NCBI GenBank assembly: GCA_934394615.1
Contig: CAKRRJ010000001.1
Location: forward strand, 1 to 64,000
DNA from: an uncultured Lachnospiraceae bacterium
Lineage (GTDB): Bacteria > Bacillota > Clostridia > Lachnospirales > Lachnospiraceae
DNA: 64,000 nucleotides
Direction of reading: 5' to 3'
Shown here: one piece after another, positions 42,556 to 51,832 of the stretch
Layout of the letters: each line of letters starts with the position of its first letter
How positions within the stretch are numbered: position 1 is the first letter of the stretch
The notes under the pieces: model-generated
What the model saw: the letters and a program-made list of their open reading frames with translations, nothing else
Databases searched by the model: none
What the model was told of the DNA's origin: nothing
Position numbers and translations under genes: made by a program

Positions 42556-43674
42556 ATGAAAAAACGTTGGGTAGCAGCAACACTCACAGCACTTATGGCA
42601 CTGAGTATGACCGCATGCGGCGGCGGAAAGACAGCAGAAACAACTGCAGCACCGGCAGAGACCAAAGCGGAGGAGACAAAGGCAGAAGAATCCAAGGCTG
42701 AGGATGCTTCCAAGGAAGAAACTGCTGAGAAAGCTCCGGAAGATTACACCGGCAGCGTAGTTGTATATTCCCCGCATGACGCAGATCCGCTGAATGCAGG
42801 CGTAAACCTGTTCATGGAGAAATATCCGAACGTAAAAGTAGAGGTCGTAGCAGCCGGCACCGGCGAGCTGTGTAACCGAATCGCAGCAGAGTCTGCAAAC
42901 CCGATCGCAGATGTATTGTGGGGCGGCGGCGCAGATTCCCTGGCAGCATTCAAAGAGTATTTCCAGCCGTATGTATGCGCAAATGACGAGTTCATCGGCG
43001 ACGCTTACAAAGATCCGGATGGTCTGTGGATCGGCGAGAGTCCGCTTCCAATGGTTATCTTCTACAACAAAGATCTGATTGAGAAAGACGGACTGACCAT
43101 TCCGGAAACCTGGGAAGATCTGACAAAGCCGGAGTGGAAAGGCAAGATTGCTTACTGCCTGCCGTCTAAATCCGGTTCCGCATACACCCAGCTGTGTACC
43201 ATGATCCTCGGCCACGGCGGCAAGGAAGATGGATGGGATTTCATCAAGAAGCTGTACGACAACCTGGATGGCAAGATTGTTGACTCTTCCGGTAAGTGCC
43301 ACAAGATGGTAGCAGACGGTGAGTTCTATGTAGGTATTACCATTGAGAAATCCGCAATTAAATACGCAGATGATCCGTCTGTTGGATTTGTATATCCGAA
43401 AGACGGAACCAGCGCAGTTCCGGATGGTGTAGCACTGGTTAAGGGATGCCCGAACGAAGAAAACGCAAAACTGTTCATTGATTTCGTAACCTCCAAAGAA
43501 TGCCAGACCGAGCAGAGCCAGAACTGGGGACGCCGTCCGGTTCGAAGCGACATGGAAGTTGGCGAAGGCATGGCAAAACTGGAAGACCTTGTTTTAGTTG
43601 ATTACGACTTTGACTGGGCAGCAAATGAGAAGGAAGCAAACATCGAGAAGTTCAACGACATTATGGTAGACTAA
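42556..43674 (+). CDS. Fbp/Afu-type ABC transporter substrate-binding lipoprotein
   Basis: 372 residues. Lipobox LSMTACGGG (Cys21), an Ala/Glu/Lys-rich tether, then the periplasmic-binding fold (VVVYSPHDADPLNAG at the start). It belongs to the group usually annotated as iron(III) binding (FbpA/AfuA), but no adjacent Tyr-Tyr pair, the FbpA iron ligand, occurs in the sequence. AfuA members bind hexose phosphates; the mutase and sensor genes downstream favour that reading (inference). AAAGGAGAGAGG precedes the ATG. A hairpin follows the gene, probably giving it more transcript than the other transporter genes. Confidence 0.88.
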   Translation: MKKRWVAATLTALMALSMTACGGGKTAETTAAPAETKAEETKAEESKAEDASKEETAEKAPEDYTGSVVVYSPHDADPLNAGVNLFMEKYPNVKVEVVAAGTGELCNRIAAESANPIADVLWGGGADSLAAFKEYFQPYVCANDEFIGDAYKDPDGLWIGESPLPMVIFYNKDLIEKDGLTIPETWEDLTKPEWKGKIAYCLPSKSGSAYTQLCTMILGHGGKEDGWDFIKKLYDNLDGKIVDSSGKCHKMVADGEFYVGITIEKSAIKYADDPSVGFVYPKDGTSAVPDGVALVKGCPNEENAKLFIDFVTSKECQTEQSQNWGRRPVRSDMEVGEGMAKLEDLVLVDYDFDWAANEKEANIEKFNDIMVD

Positions 43675-43736
43675 TCGTGGTTCTTGAAATGATCGGGGTT
43701 AACGTATCACAAATAAATAGCTGAGTGAAGCCGGAG

Positions 43737-43770
43737 AGACTGCCTTGCCCCAAGCGGGCAGGCAGTCTTT
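43737..43770 (+). terminator. Leaky terminator or mRNA-processing hairpin between binding-protein and ATPase genes
   Basis: A GC-rich 13-bp stem with a one-base bulge and a poor T-tract. Such hairpins commonly raise binding-protein mRNA relative to membrane components. Confidence 0.55.
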
Positions 43771-43798
43771 CTGGTTTGGCAGGAATGGAGGAATACAT

Positions 43799-44878
43799 AT
43801 GAGTCATGCAGTTATCATAAAAAAGGCCGTGAAAAAGTACGGGAATTTTACAGCATTAAACGGAGTTGATCTGGAAATTCAGCCGGGTGAGTTTTTTACC
43901 CTGCTTGGTCCATCTGGATGTGGAAAAACGACTCTGCTCCGCATGATCGCCGGTTTCAACAGTGTGGACGGCGGTGAGATCTGCTTCGATGACAAGGTTA
44001 TCAATAACCTGGAAGCGCACAAGAGAGACATTGGTATGGTGTTTCAGAACTATGCGATCTTCCCGCATCTTACGGTGGCGGAGAATGTGGCATACGGACT
44101 GAAAGCAAAGAAATGTCCGAAAGACCAGATCCCGGGTAAGGTTGAGGAGGCGCTGGAGCTGGTGCAGATCAGCAAGTTAAAAGACAGAAAGCCAAATGAG
44201 CTTTCCGGCGGCCAGCAGCAGCGTGTGGCACTTGCGCGTGCGTTTGTTATTGAGCCTGGAGTCCTTTTGATGGATGAGCCGCTTTCCAACCTGGACGCAA
44301 AGCTCCGCGTGCAGATGAGAACCGCGATCAAAAAGCTGCAGAGAAGGCTTGGCATTACCACCATTTACGTTACCCACGATCAGGAAGAGGCTCTGGCTAT
44401 TTCTGACCGCATCGCAGTTATGAAAGAGGGAAACATCATGCAGGTTGGTACTCCGGAAGCAATCTACAAGAAACCGGAGAATACTTTCGTTGCTGGATTC
44501 ATTGGTGTATCTAACTTTGTAGAGTGTGAGGTAGATGGAAAGAATCCGGATGCGGCAGTCTTAAACATCAAGGATGAGTGCAGCATTACCTGTAAGCTCA
44601 AAAAGCCGTACAGCGGCAAGGGTATCATCTCCGCAAGACCGGAGCAGCTGTTCTTTGACGAGAAGAACGGACTTCCGGGAAAGATTACCATGTCTACCTT
44701 CCTGGGTGACTTTATCGAGTATGAGATCGAACTCAACAACGGACAGGTCCTGCAGCTCAACGAGTATACCAAGGATGTACAGTCGGTACGCCCGGATGGG
44801 GAGCAGGTGAAAGTAAACTTTGATATCAACGCAGTAGGCGTTTACGATGCTGCTACCCAGGAGGTGATTTCATGGTAA
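43799..44878 (+). CDS. ABC transporter ATP-binding protein (Fbp/Afu-type)
   Basis: 359 residues from the ATG at 43799 after TGGAGGAATAC; an in-frame TTG at 43745 is inside the hairpin and is rejected. Walker A GPSGCGKTT, Q-loop QNYAIFPH, signature LSGGQQQR, Walker B LLMDEPLSNLD and H-loop THDQEEA are complete. The C-terminal TOBE-type domain (about 240-359) is of the FbpC/PotA kind. It powers the permease below; the stop overlaps its start by 7 nt. Confidence 0.95.
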   Translation: MSHAVIIKKAVKKYGNFTALNGVDLEIQPGEFFTLLGPSGCGKTTLLRMIAGFNSVDGGEICFDDKVINNLEAHKRDIGMVFQNYAIFPHLTVAENVAYGLKAKKCPKDQIPGKVEEALELVQISKLKDRKPNELSGGQQQRVALARAFVIEPGVLLMDEPLSNLDAKLRVQMRTAIKKLQRRLGITTIYVTHDQEEALAISDRIAVMKEGNIMQVGTPEAIYKKPENTFVAGFIGVSNFVECEVDGKNPDAAVLNIKDECSITCKLKKPYSGKGIISARPEQLFFDEKNGLPGKITMSTFLGDFIEYEIELNNGQVLQLNEYTKDVQSVRPDGEQVKVNFDINAVGVYDAATQEVISW

Positions 44879-46524
44879 CATCCCGGAAAAAACTGGATTT
44901 CTGGTTCTGGGTCAAGATTGTGGTAATTGGGTTTATGCTCATCTTCCTGATTTATCCGTTCTGTACCCTGATCACCAGAAGCTTCTTTTCAAGCAAGACC
45001 GATGGATTTACTCTGGAGAACTATGTTCGGTTCTTCACAAAGAAGTATTATTACTCGGCACTGGGACGAAGCCTGTTCGTATCGATCGTGACGACCTGTA
45101 CCACCCTGTTGGTTGGGGTGCCGATCGCCTACATCATGTCCCGCTATAACGTGTTTGGAAAGAACTTCATTCACATTTTCATCATCATGAGCCTGATGAG
45201 TCCGCCGTTCATTGGCGCGTACAGCTGGATCATGCTGTTTGGCCGTGCCGGATTTGTAACAAAAATGTTCGCGAACATCGGCATTCATCTGCCGAGCATA
45301 TACGGAAAACTGGGAATTATCCTGGTATTCACGTTTAAGCTGTTCCCGTATGTCTATCTGTACACTTCCGGTGCGATGGGAAGCATTGACTCCAGCATCG
45401 AGGAGGCAGCAGAGAACCTGGGAAGCAACAAGCTGCGCCGCCTTCTGACCATCACCCTTCCGGTTGTGGCTCCGTCCATCGCGGCAGGCGCGATCATGGT
45501 ATTTATGACAAGTCTTGCAGACTTTGGAACTCCGATGCTGATCGGTGAAGGCTACATGGTTCTTCCGGTTCTGGTATACAACGAGTACATGAGTGAGATT
45601 GGCGGAAACGCCCATCTGGCCAGTGCGCTGTCGGTGGTTGTGGTCATGTGTTCTACGACCGTGCTCCTGATCCAGAAATATTTTGTGAGCCGGAAAAACT
45701 ATGTGATGACGGCTATGCGCCCGCCGAAGGAAGAGGTTCTTCACGGCGGTAAGCGGTTTTTGGTAACACTTCCGGTTCTGCTGGTGACCCTTATTGGCAT
45801 TATGCCGCAGATCGTGGTTATTGTCAGCAGCTTTATCAAGTGCGACTTTACCGGTTTCCAGAAAGGATTCAGCCTGGACAGTTACATTACGATCTTCAAC
45901 CGTCTGTGGACCAACATCCGCAACACGTTTGTATTCTCCTCCGTCGCCATTGTGTTCATCATCATTCTGGGTATGCTGATCTCTTACATTGTCGTACGCC
46001 AGAAAGGCATGGCAGGACAGCTTATGGACCTTCTGATCATGTTCCCGTTCGTTATTCCGGGCGCAGTTCTTGGTATCAGCCTGATCGTTGCGTTCAATAA
46101 GCAGCCGGTGGTTCTGACCGGTACCGCAGTTATCATGATCATTGCGTTTATCGTCCGCAAGCTGCCATACACTGTCCGTTCGGGCAGTGCGTTCCTGCAG
46201 CAGATGGATGTGAGCGTGGAAGAAGCTTCCATCAGCCTGGGAGTTTCCCCGATGAAAACGTTTGTAAACGTAACAGCAAGACTGATGGCGCCGGGCATCC
46301 TTTCCGGAGCAATCTTAAGCTGGATTACCTGTATCAATGAGCTTTCTTCCAGTGTTATGCTGTACGGCGGCAAGACCAGTACCATTTCGGTAGCAATCTA
46401 CACGGAGGTTGTACGAAACAGCTTTGGTACTGCAGCTGCATTGGCATCCATCTTAACGGTGAGTACGGTTGTCTCCCTGCTGATCTTCTTAAAAGTCAGC
46501 AAGGGTAAGGTGTCTGTCGTATAA
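44872..46524 (+). CDS. ABC transporter permease, fused two-domain (Fbp/Afu-type)
   Basis: 550 residues, about 12 transmembrane helices, two MetI-like halves. Each half carries an EAA coupling loop: SSIEEAAENLGSNKLRRLLT (about 182-200) and VSVEEASISLGVSPMKTF (about 450-467). Fusion of both halves is typical of FbpB/AfuB. It forms the membrane channel with two ATPase subunits. GGAGGTGATTTC precedes the ATG. Confidence 0.95.
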   Translation: MVTSRKKLDFWFWVKIVVIGFMLIFLIYPFCTLITRSFFSSKTDGFTLENYVRFFTKKYYYSALGRSLFVSIVTTCTTLLVGVPIAYIMSRYNVFGKNFIHIFIIMSLMSPPFIGAYSWIMLFGRAGFVTKMFANIGIHLPSIYGKLGIILVFTFKLFPYVYLYTSGAMGSIDSSIEEAAENLGSNKLRRLLTITLPVVAPSIAAGAIMVFMTSLADFGTPMLIGEGYMVLPVLVYNEYMSEIGGNAHLASALSVVVVMCSTTVLLIQKYFVSRKNYVMTAMRPPKEEVLHGGKRFLVTLPVLLVTLIGIMPQIVVIVSSFIKCDFTGFQKGFSLDSYITIFNRLWTNIRNTFVFSSVAIVFIIILGMLISYIVVRQKGMAGQLMDLLIMFPFVIPGAVLGISLIVAFNKQPVVLTGTAVIMIIAFIVRKLPYTVRSGSAFLQQMDVSVEEASISLGVSPMKTFVNVTARLMAPGILSGAILSWITCINELSSSVMLYGGKTSTISVAIYTEVVRNSFGTAAALASILTVSTVVSLLIFLKVSKGKVSVV

Positions 46525-46539
46525 TTTGGAGGTGTACGT

Positions 46540-47979
46540 ATGATAAAATTTGGCACTGGTGGCTGGAGAGCCATCATTGGCGAAGAATTTACCAAGGAAA
46601 ATATTCAGAAACTTGCGTTAGCCATGTGTTTGAAAATCAAGGCAGAGCATGTAGAGGACAAGCCGGTCGTGATCGGCTATGACCGTCGTTTCCTTTCCAA
46701 GGAAGCTGTCATCTGGGCGTGTGAGATCTTTGGGCAGCAGGGAATTCAGGTGCTGTTTGTGGACCGCAGTTCCCCGACACCGCTCGTTATGTTCTACGTT
46801 ATGAAGCATGACTTAAGTTATGGCATGATGGTGACGGCCAGCCATAACCCGGCTATCTACAACGGTATTAAGGTATTCACCAGAGGCGGCCGTGACGCGG
46901 ATGAGCATCAGACTGCGGATATTGAAAGATATCTTGAGCAGGCAGACAAGCTTTATGTTCCGGCTCCGGAAGAAAATGGACAGATGCCGCCGCACGCATA
47001 TCTGGATCTTGTAAAGAGCGGAAAGGTTGTGGAGATGAATCCGATGAACGAATATCTCGACAATATTATCTCGCTTATCAATCTGGATGCCATCCGGGAG
47101 CGTGACCTGCGAATTGCGATCGATCCGATGTACGGTGTGAGCCTCACGGCACTCTGCACCATTCTTTCCATCGCGCGCTGCACGGTCGAGACGATCAACT
47201 CCCAGCATGATACGCTGTTTGGCGGAAAGATGCCGGCTCCGACGGAGAGCACGCTGCGCAACCTTCAGAACTACGTTCTGGACCGCTACTGCGACATTGG
47301 CATCGCGACCGATGGGGATGCGGACCGCCTGGGCGTAATCGACGATAAGGGCCATTACCTGCATGCGAATACCATTCTGGTTATGCTGTATTACTATCTG
47401 TTAAAATACCGCGGATGGCGCGGGCCGGCGGTGCGCAACATTTCCACTACGCATGTGCTCGATAAAGTGGCCGAAAGCTTTGGGCAGAAGTGCTATGAGG
47501 TTCCGGTTGGTTTTAAGTACATTTCCGCAAAGATGCAGGAGACCGATGCCATTATTGGCGGCGAATCTTCCGGTGGTTTGACTGTGAAGGGGCACATCCA
47601 CGGCAAGGACGGCATTTACGCGGCGTCCCTTCTGGTTGAAATGATGGCGGTGACCGGTAAGAAGCTTTCTGAGATTGCGGAGGATATCCGCAAAGAGTAC
47701 GGCGAAATCCACATGGAAGAGCGCGCGTACCGCTTTACCGCAGAGGAGAAGGAGCGTATCCACGGAACACTGATGATCGACAAGGCACTGCCGGAGATCC
47801 CGTTTGAAGTGGATCATGTTTCCTATCTGGACGGCTGCAAGGTTTACTTAAAGAATGGAGGATGGGTCAGCGTCCGTTTCTCCGGAACGGAACCGCTGCT
47901 TCGCATTTTCTGCGAGATGGCGACGGAGCATGAAGCTGTGATGCTCTGCGAGCTTTTTGAAAAATTCCTGGGACTGTAG
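46540..47979 (+). CDS. Phosphoglucomutase/phosphomannomutase family protein
   Basis: 479-residue alpha-D-phosphohexomutase. FGTGGWRAIIGEEF at the N-terminus, the active-site phosphoserine in TASHNPAIYNGIKVF, the metal loop DGDADRLG, sugar loop GGESSGGLT and phosphate loop RFSGTEPLLRIF are all intact. It interconverts hexose 6- and 1-phosphates. Placed 15 nt after the permease, so it should act on whatever the transporter brings in; this is a main argument for a hexose-phosphate substrate. TTTGGAGGTGTAC precedes the ATG. Confidence 0.93.
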   Translation: MIKFGTGGWRAIIGEEFTKENIQKLALAMCLKIKAEHVEDKPVVIGYDRRFLSKEAVIWACEIFGQQGIQVLFVDRSSPTPLVMFYVMKHDLSYGMMVTASHNPAIYNGIKVFTRGGRDADEHQTADIERYLEQADKLYVPAPEENGQMPPHAYLDLVKSGKVVEMNPMNEYLDNIISLINLDAIRERDLRIAIDPMYGVSLTALCTILSIARCTVETINSQHDTLFGGKMPAPTESTLRNLQNYVLDRYCDIGIATDGDADRLGVIDDKGHYLHANTILVMLYYYLLKYRGWRGPAVRNISTTHVLDKVAESFGQKCYEVPVGFKYISAKMQETDAIIGGESSGGLTVKGHIHGKDGIYAASLLVEMMAVTGKKLSEIAEDIRKEYGEIHMEERAYRFTAEEKERIHGTLMIDKALPEIPFEVDHVSYLDGCKVYLKNGGWVSVRFSGTEPLLRIFCEMATEHEAVMLCELFEKFLGL

Positions 47980-48010
47980 TCCCATAAAATCCCCGTTTTC
48001 CGGTTATTTC

Positions 48011-48019
48011 TGCTATAAT
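48011..48019 (+). promoter_or_regulatory. Extended -10 promoter upstream of the second binding-protein gene
   Basis: TGC followed by TATAAT (48014-48019); no -35 match. It lies in the loop of a large imperfect hairpin (AATCCCC with GGGGATT) between mutase and second binding protein. Confidence 0.5.
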
Positions 48020-48058
48020 GTAACGAGTGGAAAAATTACCGGCGAATGGGGATTTTTT

Positions 48059-48124
48059 TTGTATGATAGGAAATTGCGCCCTATCATACAAAAACGCTCC
48101 GCGGGAATGCGCCAAGGCACATTC
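48059..48124 (+). repeat. Post-terminator structured repeat, copy at 48.06 kb
   Basis: Starts in a T8 tract. A 12-bp stem (48059-48070 with 48080-48091) is followed by ACGCTCCGCG and a second stem (48105-48113 with 48116-48124, one mismatch). The same parts in the same order occur at 59330-59452, with compensated base changes in the first stem. Confidence 0.75.
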
Positions 48125-48149
48125 TTTTTACTTTACGGGGGAGTGCAGG

Positions 48150-49295
48150 ATGAAGAGAAAGAGTGAATGGGGAAAAACGGGAAGGACGAAACCGGAAGCG
48201 ATGAAGCAGGCAGTGCAGATGGCAGCTGGTTTGGAACTGTCCAGGTTTCTGCTGGCGGCAGTTTCGGCACTGGTGCTGAGCGGTTGTTATCATGCAAAAG
48301 AGCAGCCGCCTCTTCCGGAAACAGCGGATCTTGTGATCTGTACAGATCTGGAAACAGCGGTTTATGAGCCGGTGGTGAAGGAATTTGAGGAGCGTACCGG
48401 GCTGAGTGTGGAAGTGCTGGCGGGAACGGCCGGGGAAACCAGGCAGCGGTTTCTGGATGCGTGGAAGCAGGAAGAGGTGACTGCACAGGGGCAGCAGGAA
48501 GAGCGTGCTTCAAACGCGGACGCAGAGGAGACATGGGATCTGGCGTTTGGTGTGAGCGCAGAACTTTTAGAGGAGTATCGTGAACTCTGGCTTCCGTATG
48601 AGAGTACTCAGTTAGAAGAGCTGGATGCCAGATACAGTTCCAAAGAGCATGCCTGGACGGGATTTTCGGTATTGCCGCTTGTGATCATGTATAACACGAA
48701 TGTGGTGACCTATCGTGAACTTCCGGTTGGCTGGGAGAGCCTGCTGGAACCAAGGTGGCAGGGGCATGTGGCATTTGCGGACCCGGAACAGTCGGATATG
48801 TCGGCTGCTGCGCTGGCGGCTGCCCTGTTGGCCTGTCCGGACCGGCCGGATTATCTGAAGGCGCTTGTGGAAAATTTAAACGGCATGGTGTCAGATAGTG
48901 ATGCGCAGGTGAATGAGGGGATTCTGGATGGACGCGATTCTGTTGGGGTGACAACTGAGGCAGCGGCACAGACGCTTCACAGCAGCGGTGCGGATATCGA
49001 TTATATCTACCCGGAGGAAGGAACCCTTCTGGTGGTAGATGGCACGGCAATTCGCGCGGGAAACAGCCACCCGGATGCCGCGCAGGCTTTTCTGGAATTT
49101 ACCGTAAGCCGGGATACGCAGAAAATCCTGTTATCCAGCCAGAACCGGCGTCCGGTGCGCCGAGATATTGCGATGGAAAAAGGCATGGATCCGCTGGAGA
49201 GGCTGCCGCTTCTGGAGGCAGATGAAGAAAGATGTCTGGAAAAAAAGCGGGAGGCACTTTCTGAGTGGGAAAAACTGCGGGGAGGTGCCTCATGA
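48150..49295 (+). CDS. Second Fbp/Afu-type binding lipoprotein, probable sensor subunit
   Basis: 381 residues from the ATG at 48150 (GGGGGAGTGCAGG before it); an in-frame GTG at 48027 is upstream of the repeat. Lipobox VLSGCYH. It is a paralogue of the transporter's own binding protein: VLPLVIMYNTNVV against PLPMVIFYNKDLI, and RRPVRRDIAMEKGMD against RRPVRSDMEVGEGMA. It overlaps the histidine kinase gene by 4 nt (ATGA), not a permease, so it likely presents ligand to the kinase, as PgtC does in Salmonella phosphoglycerate sensing. No Tyr-Tyr iron motif. Confidence 0.85.
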   Translation: MKRKSEWGKTGRTKPEAMKQAVQMAAGLELSRFLLAAVSALVLSGCYHAKEQPPLPETADLVICTDLETAVYEPVVKEFEERTGLSVEVLAGTAGETRQRFLDAWKQEEVTAQGQQEERASNADAEETWDLAFGVSAELLEEYRELWLPYESTQLEELDARYSSKEHAWTGFSVLPLVIMYNTNVVTYRELPVGWESLLEPRWQGHVAFADPEQSDMSAAALAAALLACPDRPDYLKALVENLNGMVSDSDAQVNEGILDGRDSVGVTTEAAAQTLHSSGADIDYIYPEEGTLLVVDGTAIRAGNSHPDAAQAFLEFTVSRDTQKILLSSQNRRPVRRDIAMEKGMDPLERLPLLEADEERCLEKKREALSEWEKLRGGAS

Positions 49296-51007
49296 AAAAT
49301 CGTATGACGCTTTCATTCCGGGGACGTGTGTTTCTGGCAAGTTTTCTGGTAACGCTGGTCCCGCTCGTATTATCGAGCGTAGTCATGCTGCGCCTGTTTA
49401 CGGCATCCCTGAACCGGCAGAGTGAGCAGGAAGCAAACGGACAGATTGAGGAGATCCGCAGCCGTTTTGGCACGCTTCTTGATGATTGTGAGGAGACGTG
49501 CCGCACCCTGACGCAGGATGGCTCGGTGTCCCGCTATATGATCGATACGACTACGGTTGAGATGCAGCGCGGTATGTATGTCTCGCTTTACCAGGCTTCG
49601 CAGGAAATCTACGGCCATGCGCAGGTCAGTGTGTATGATGTGGGCGGAAAACTGCGTTTTACGACAGATACGCTGCCGCGTGCGGATTTTCTCCCGGTTT
49701 ACTGGGGAGTTTTGAAAAAAGCATCCGGGCGCGAGGGCATGACATGGTACCGGACGGACCCGTATCTGCCGCTGACGGATTCCCGTGTGCTCATGCAGGG
49801 CGCGTACCCGATTGAGAATTCGAGCGGTGCCAGAACGGGCTATCTGCTCCTGGATTTTACCAGGGAAAATTTTGATAATATATTCAGCGGGTTTTATTCG
49901 AGGACGGATACCATTCTGCTTCTGGATCCGCACGGGAGGCTCCTTTACTGTTCCAGACCGGATTATGACGAGAAAAAGATGAATGAGATTGTGGACCGGC
50001 TGCGGGAAAACGAGTCTGCCGGAGCAGAAGAAGAGGATGCGCGGTATCTGTGGGTGCAGGAGCCGGAACGTGGATTCTATGTAATCCTCAGCCGGCAGGC
50101 ACCCATCAGTGCGCCTGCCATGCAGACCATGGGTACAGTAATTCTGTCGCTGTCACTGCTTGGCCTGATCCTCTGCACCATAATTTCGGGTGTGCTGACA
50201 AGAAGTATTACAAAGCCGGTCAGCCAGCTTGACAAGGCCATGGAAAAGGTCAAGGCGGGTGATCTGGGCATTCGTGTCTACAGCAGCCGGACCGATGAGC
50301 TGGGGCGTTTAACCGACAGCTTTAATGGCATGGTCAGCGATTTGAAAACATATCTGGAAGATAAGGTGCAGCAGCAGAAAGATTTAAACGAGACGACGCT
50401 GCGCCTGTACCAGACCCAGTTGAACCCGCATTTTCTGTATAATACGCTGGACACGATTAAGTGGAATGCCAAGATCAACCAGATTCCGGAGATTGCAGTG
50501 CTGGCGGAAAATCTTGCGGTGATCCTTCGAAAGAGCATTTCCAGCAAACCATTTATCCCGCTGCGGGAAGAACTGGATACGATCGACAGTTATATCCGCA
50601 TCCAGAAAATCCGCTTCAGCGGCCGCTTCCTGTATGAGACAGAGATCCCGGATCTTCTGGAGGAGAGCATGATCCCAAAGATGATCTTACAGCCGCTTGT
50701 GGAAAATGCGATCATTCACGGGTTAGATGGCTGCGATAACGGTTATATCTGTATTTACGCGGCGCAGAAGGACGGTGTGCTCAGCATTTCAGTGACGGAT
50801 GACGGCTGCGGCATGAGCCAGGATATGGTGGACTGGATCAATAGTCCGGTACCTGCAAAGCGGGACGGGCATCTGGGACTGTATAACGTCATCCAGATCC
50901 TGAAAATCTATTATGGAGACGAATATGGCATGCATGCGGTGGTAGAGGAAGATGGAACGACCGTAACGCTGCGGCTGCCATTTCGAAAGGACGGGGAACA
51001 TGTATAA
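49292..51007 (+). CDS. YesM-type sensor histidine kinase
   Basis: 571 residues from the ATG at 49292 after GGGGAGGTGCC. Two transmembrane helices (about 12-35 and 275-300) enclose an extracellular sensor region; a HAMP domain follows (about 300-350, TRSITKPVSQLDKAME). The His_kinase domain (PF06580) has the phosphohistidine in NPHFLYNTLDTIKW, then QPLVENAIIHGLDG and an ATPase with DDGCGMS and GHLGLYNV. Membrane-located; phosphorylates the AraC-type regulator. Both of its neighbours overlap it, so sensor lipoprotein, kinase and regulator form one unit. Confidence 0.93.
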   Translation: MKNRMTLSFRGRVFLASFLVTLVPLVLSSVVMLRLFTASLNRQSEQEANGQIEEIRSRFGTLLDDCEETCRTLTQDGSVSRYMIDTTTVEMQRGMYVSLYQASQEIYGHAQVSVYDVGGKLRFTTDTLPRADFLPVYWGVLKKASGREGMTWYRTDPYLPLTDSRVLMQGAYPIENSSGARTGYLLLDFTRENFDNIFSGFYSRTDTILLLDPHGRLLYCSRPDYDEKKMNEIVDRLRENESAGAEEEDARYLWVQEPERGFYVILSRQAPISAPAMQTMGTVILSLSLLGLILCTIISGVLTRSITKPVSQLDKAMEKVKAGDLGIRVYSSRTDELGRLTDSFNGMVSDLKTYLEDKVQQQKDLNETTLRLYQTQLNPHFLYNTLDTIKWNAKINQIPEIAVLAENLAVILRKSISSKPFIPLREELDTIDSYIRIQKIRFSGRFLYETEIPDLLEESMIPKMILQPLVENAIIHGLDGCDNGYICIYAAQKDGVLSISVTDDGCGMSQDMVDWINSPVPAKRDGHLGLYNVIQILKIYYGDEYGMHAVVEEDGTTVTLRLPFRKDGEHV

Positions 51008-51755
51008 AGTAGTAGTGGTGGAAGATGAGACCATGGCGCGCAAGGGCATCATTCTGACAATCGACTGGTCGGCGCTCGGCTGTGTGGTAGTCGGGGAGGC
51101 CGCCAATGGGGAGGAAGGGGCGGCGCTTGTAGCGCGCCTTGCCCCGGACATTGTGGTGACCGATGTGAAGATGCCGCGCATGGATGGCGTGGAGATGATC
51201 ACAAAGCTGCGTGCGGAAGGCTGCACGGCAAAGTTCATTATCCTCACGGCATACAGTGATTTTAAGTACGCGCAGAGCGCGCTGCGCCTGGGGGTGAGCG
51301 ATTACCTGTTAAAGCCGCTCAAGGACGGCGAGCTGGAGGATGTGGTCCGTCATATTCAGGGGCAGGAGCAGAATCGTGAGGCACAGGCGGCAGCAGATGC
51401 CCCGTTGCTCCGTTTAAATCCGGTGAAAAATACGAAGAACAAATATGTGGAGCAGGCGGTACAGCTCATCCGGGAACATTACCGGGAGGATATCAATATC
51501 AGTACGGTTGCCGGGGAACTGGAGATCAGCGAAGGGTATTTGAGCCGCGTGTTCAAGAAAGAGACGGATTATACGTTTACCAGTTATCTGACGCTGTACC
51601 GCATGAAGATTGCCATGAACCTGTTGAAGGACTGCAGGGTTAAGGTGTATGAGGTGGCAGAGCAGGTTGGCTATTCTGACACTGCGTATTTCAGCGCTCA
51701 GTTTAAAAAGGTGACCGGGATCTCGCCATCGGAATATCAGGACCGGAGCCGGTAA
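51000..51755 (+). CDS. AraC-type response regulator
   Basis: 251 residues. Receiver domain (1-118) with phospho-acceptor Asp in PDIVVTDVKMPRMDG and Lys in LLKPLKDGE. A short linker leads to an AraC DNA-binding domain (about 150-250) with two HTHs (NISTVAGELEISEGYLSRVF and VYEVAEQVGYSDTAYFSAQF). It overlaps the kinase gene by 8 nt. Probable target: the weak promoter at 42.4 kb that drives the transporter. Confidence 0.94.
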   Translation: MYKVVVVEDETMARKGIILTIDWSALGCVVVGEAANGEEGAALVARLAPDIVVTDVKMPRMDGVEMITKLRAEGCTAKFIILTAYSDFKYAQSALRLGVSDYLLKPLKDGELEDVVRHIQGQEQNREAQAAADAPLLRLNPVKNTKNKYVEQAVQLIREHYREDINISTVAGELEISEGYLSRVFKKETDYTFTSYLTLYRMKIAMNLLKDCRVKVYEVAEQVGYSDTAYFSAQFKKVTGISPSEYQDRSR

Positions 51756-51796
51756 AATAGTACAAAAAGAAATACAAAAAAATTTGAAAAAAGGGG

Positions 51797-51825
51797 TTGC
51801 AAAAAAAGTTAGCCTATGCTAATAT
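51797..51825 (+). promoter_or_regulatory. Promoter with palindromic operator-like sites
   Basis: TTGCAA (51797-51802), 17 nt and TAATAT (51820-51825), TGC extended -10; TATAAT at 51823-51828 is an alternative. A perfect palindrome TTAGC-CTAT-GCTAA (51809-51822) fills the spacer and enters the -10; a second dyad GTTAG-6-CTAAC (51833-51848) covers the probable start of transcription. Confidence 0.65.
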
Positions 51826-51832
51826 AATGACA

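Noticed and set aside
42556-46524. Naming the ABC transporter an Fe3+ importer (FbpABC)
   Set aside because: The fold fits, but the binding protein lacks the Tyr-Tyr ligand pair and the gene neighbours are a hexose-phosphate mutase and a sensor unit, so iron was not used in the call.
48014-48060. A small RNA from the extended -10 at 48014 to the T8 tract at 48060
   Set aside because: The product would be about 30 nt and the hairpin's left arm lies upstream of the promoter, so the terminator could not form in that transcript; it more likely ends the mutase mRNA.
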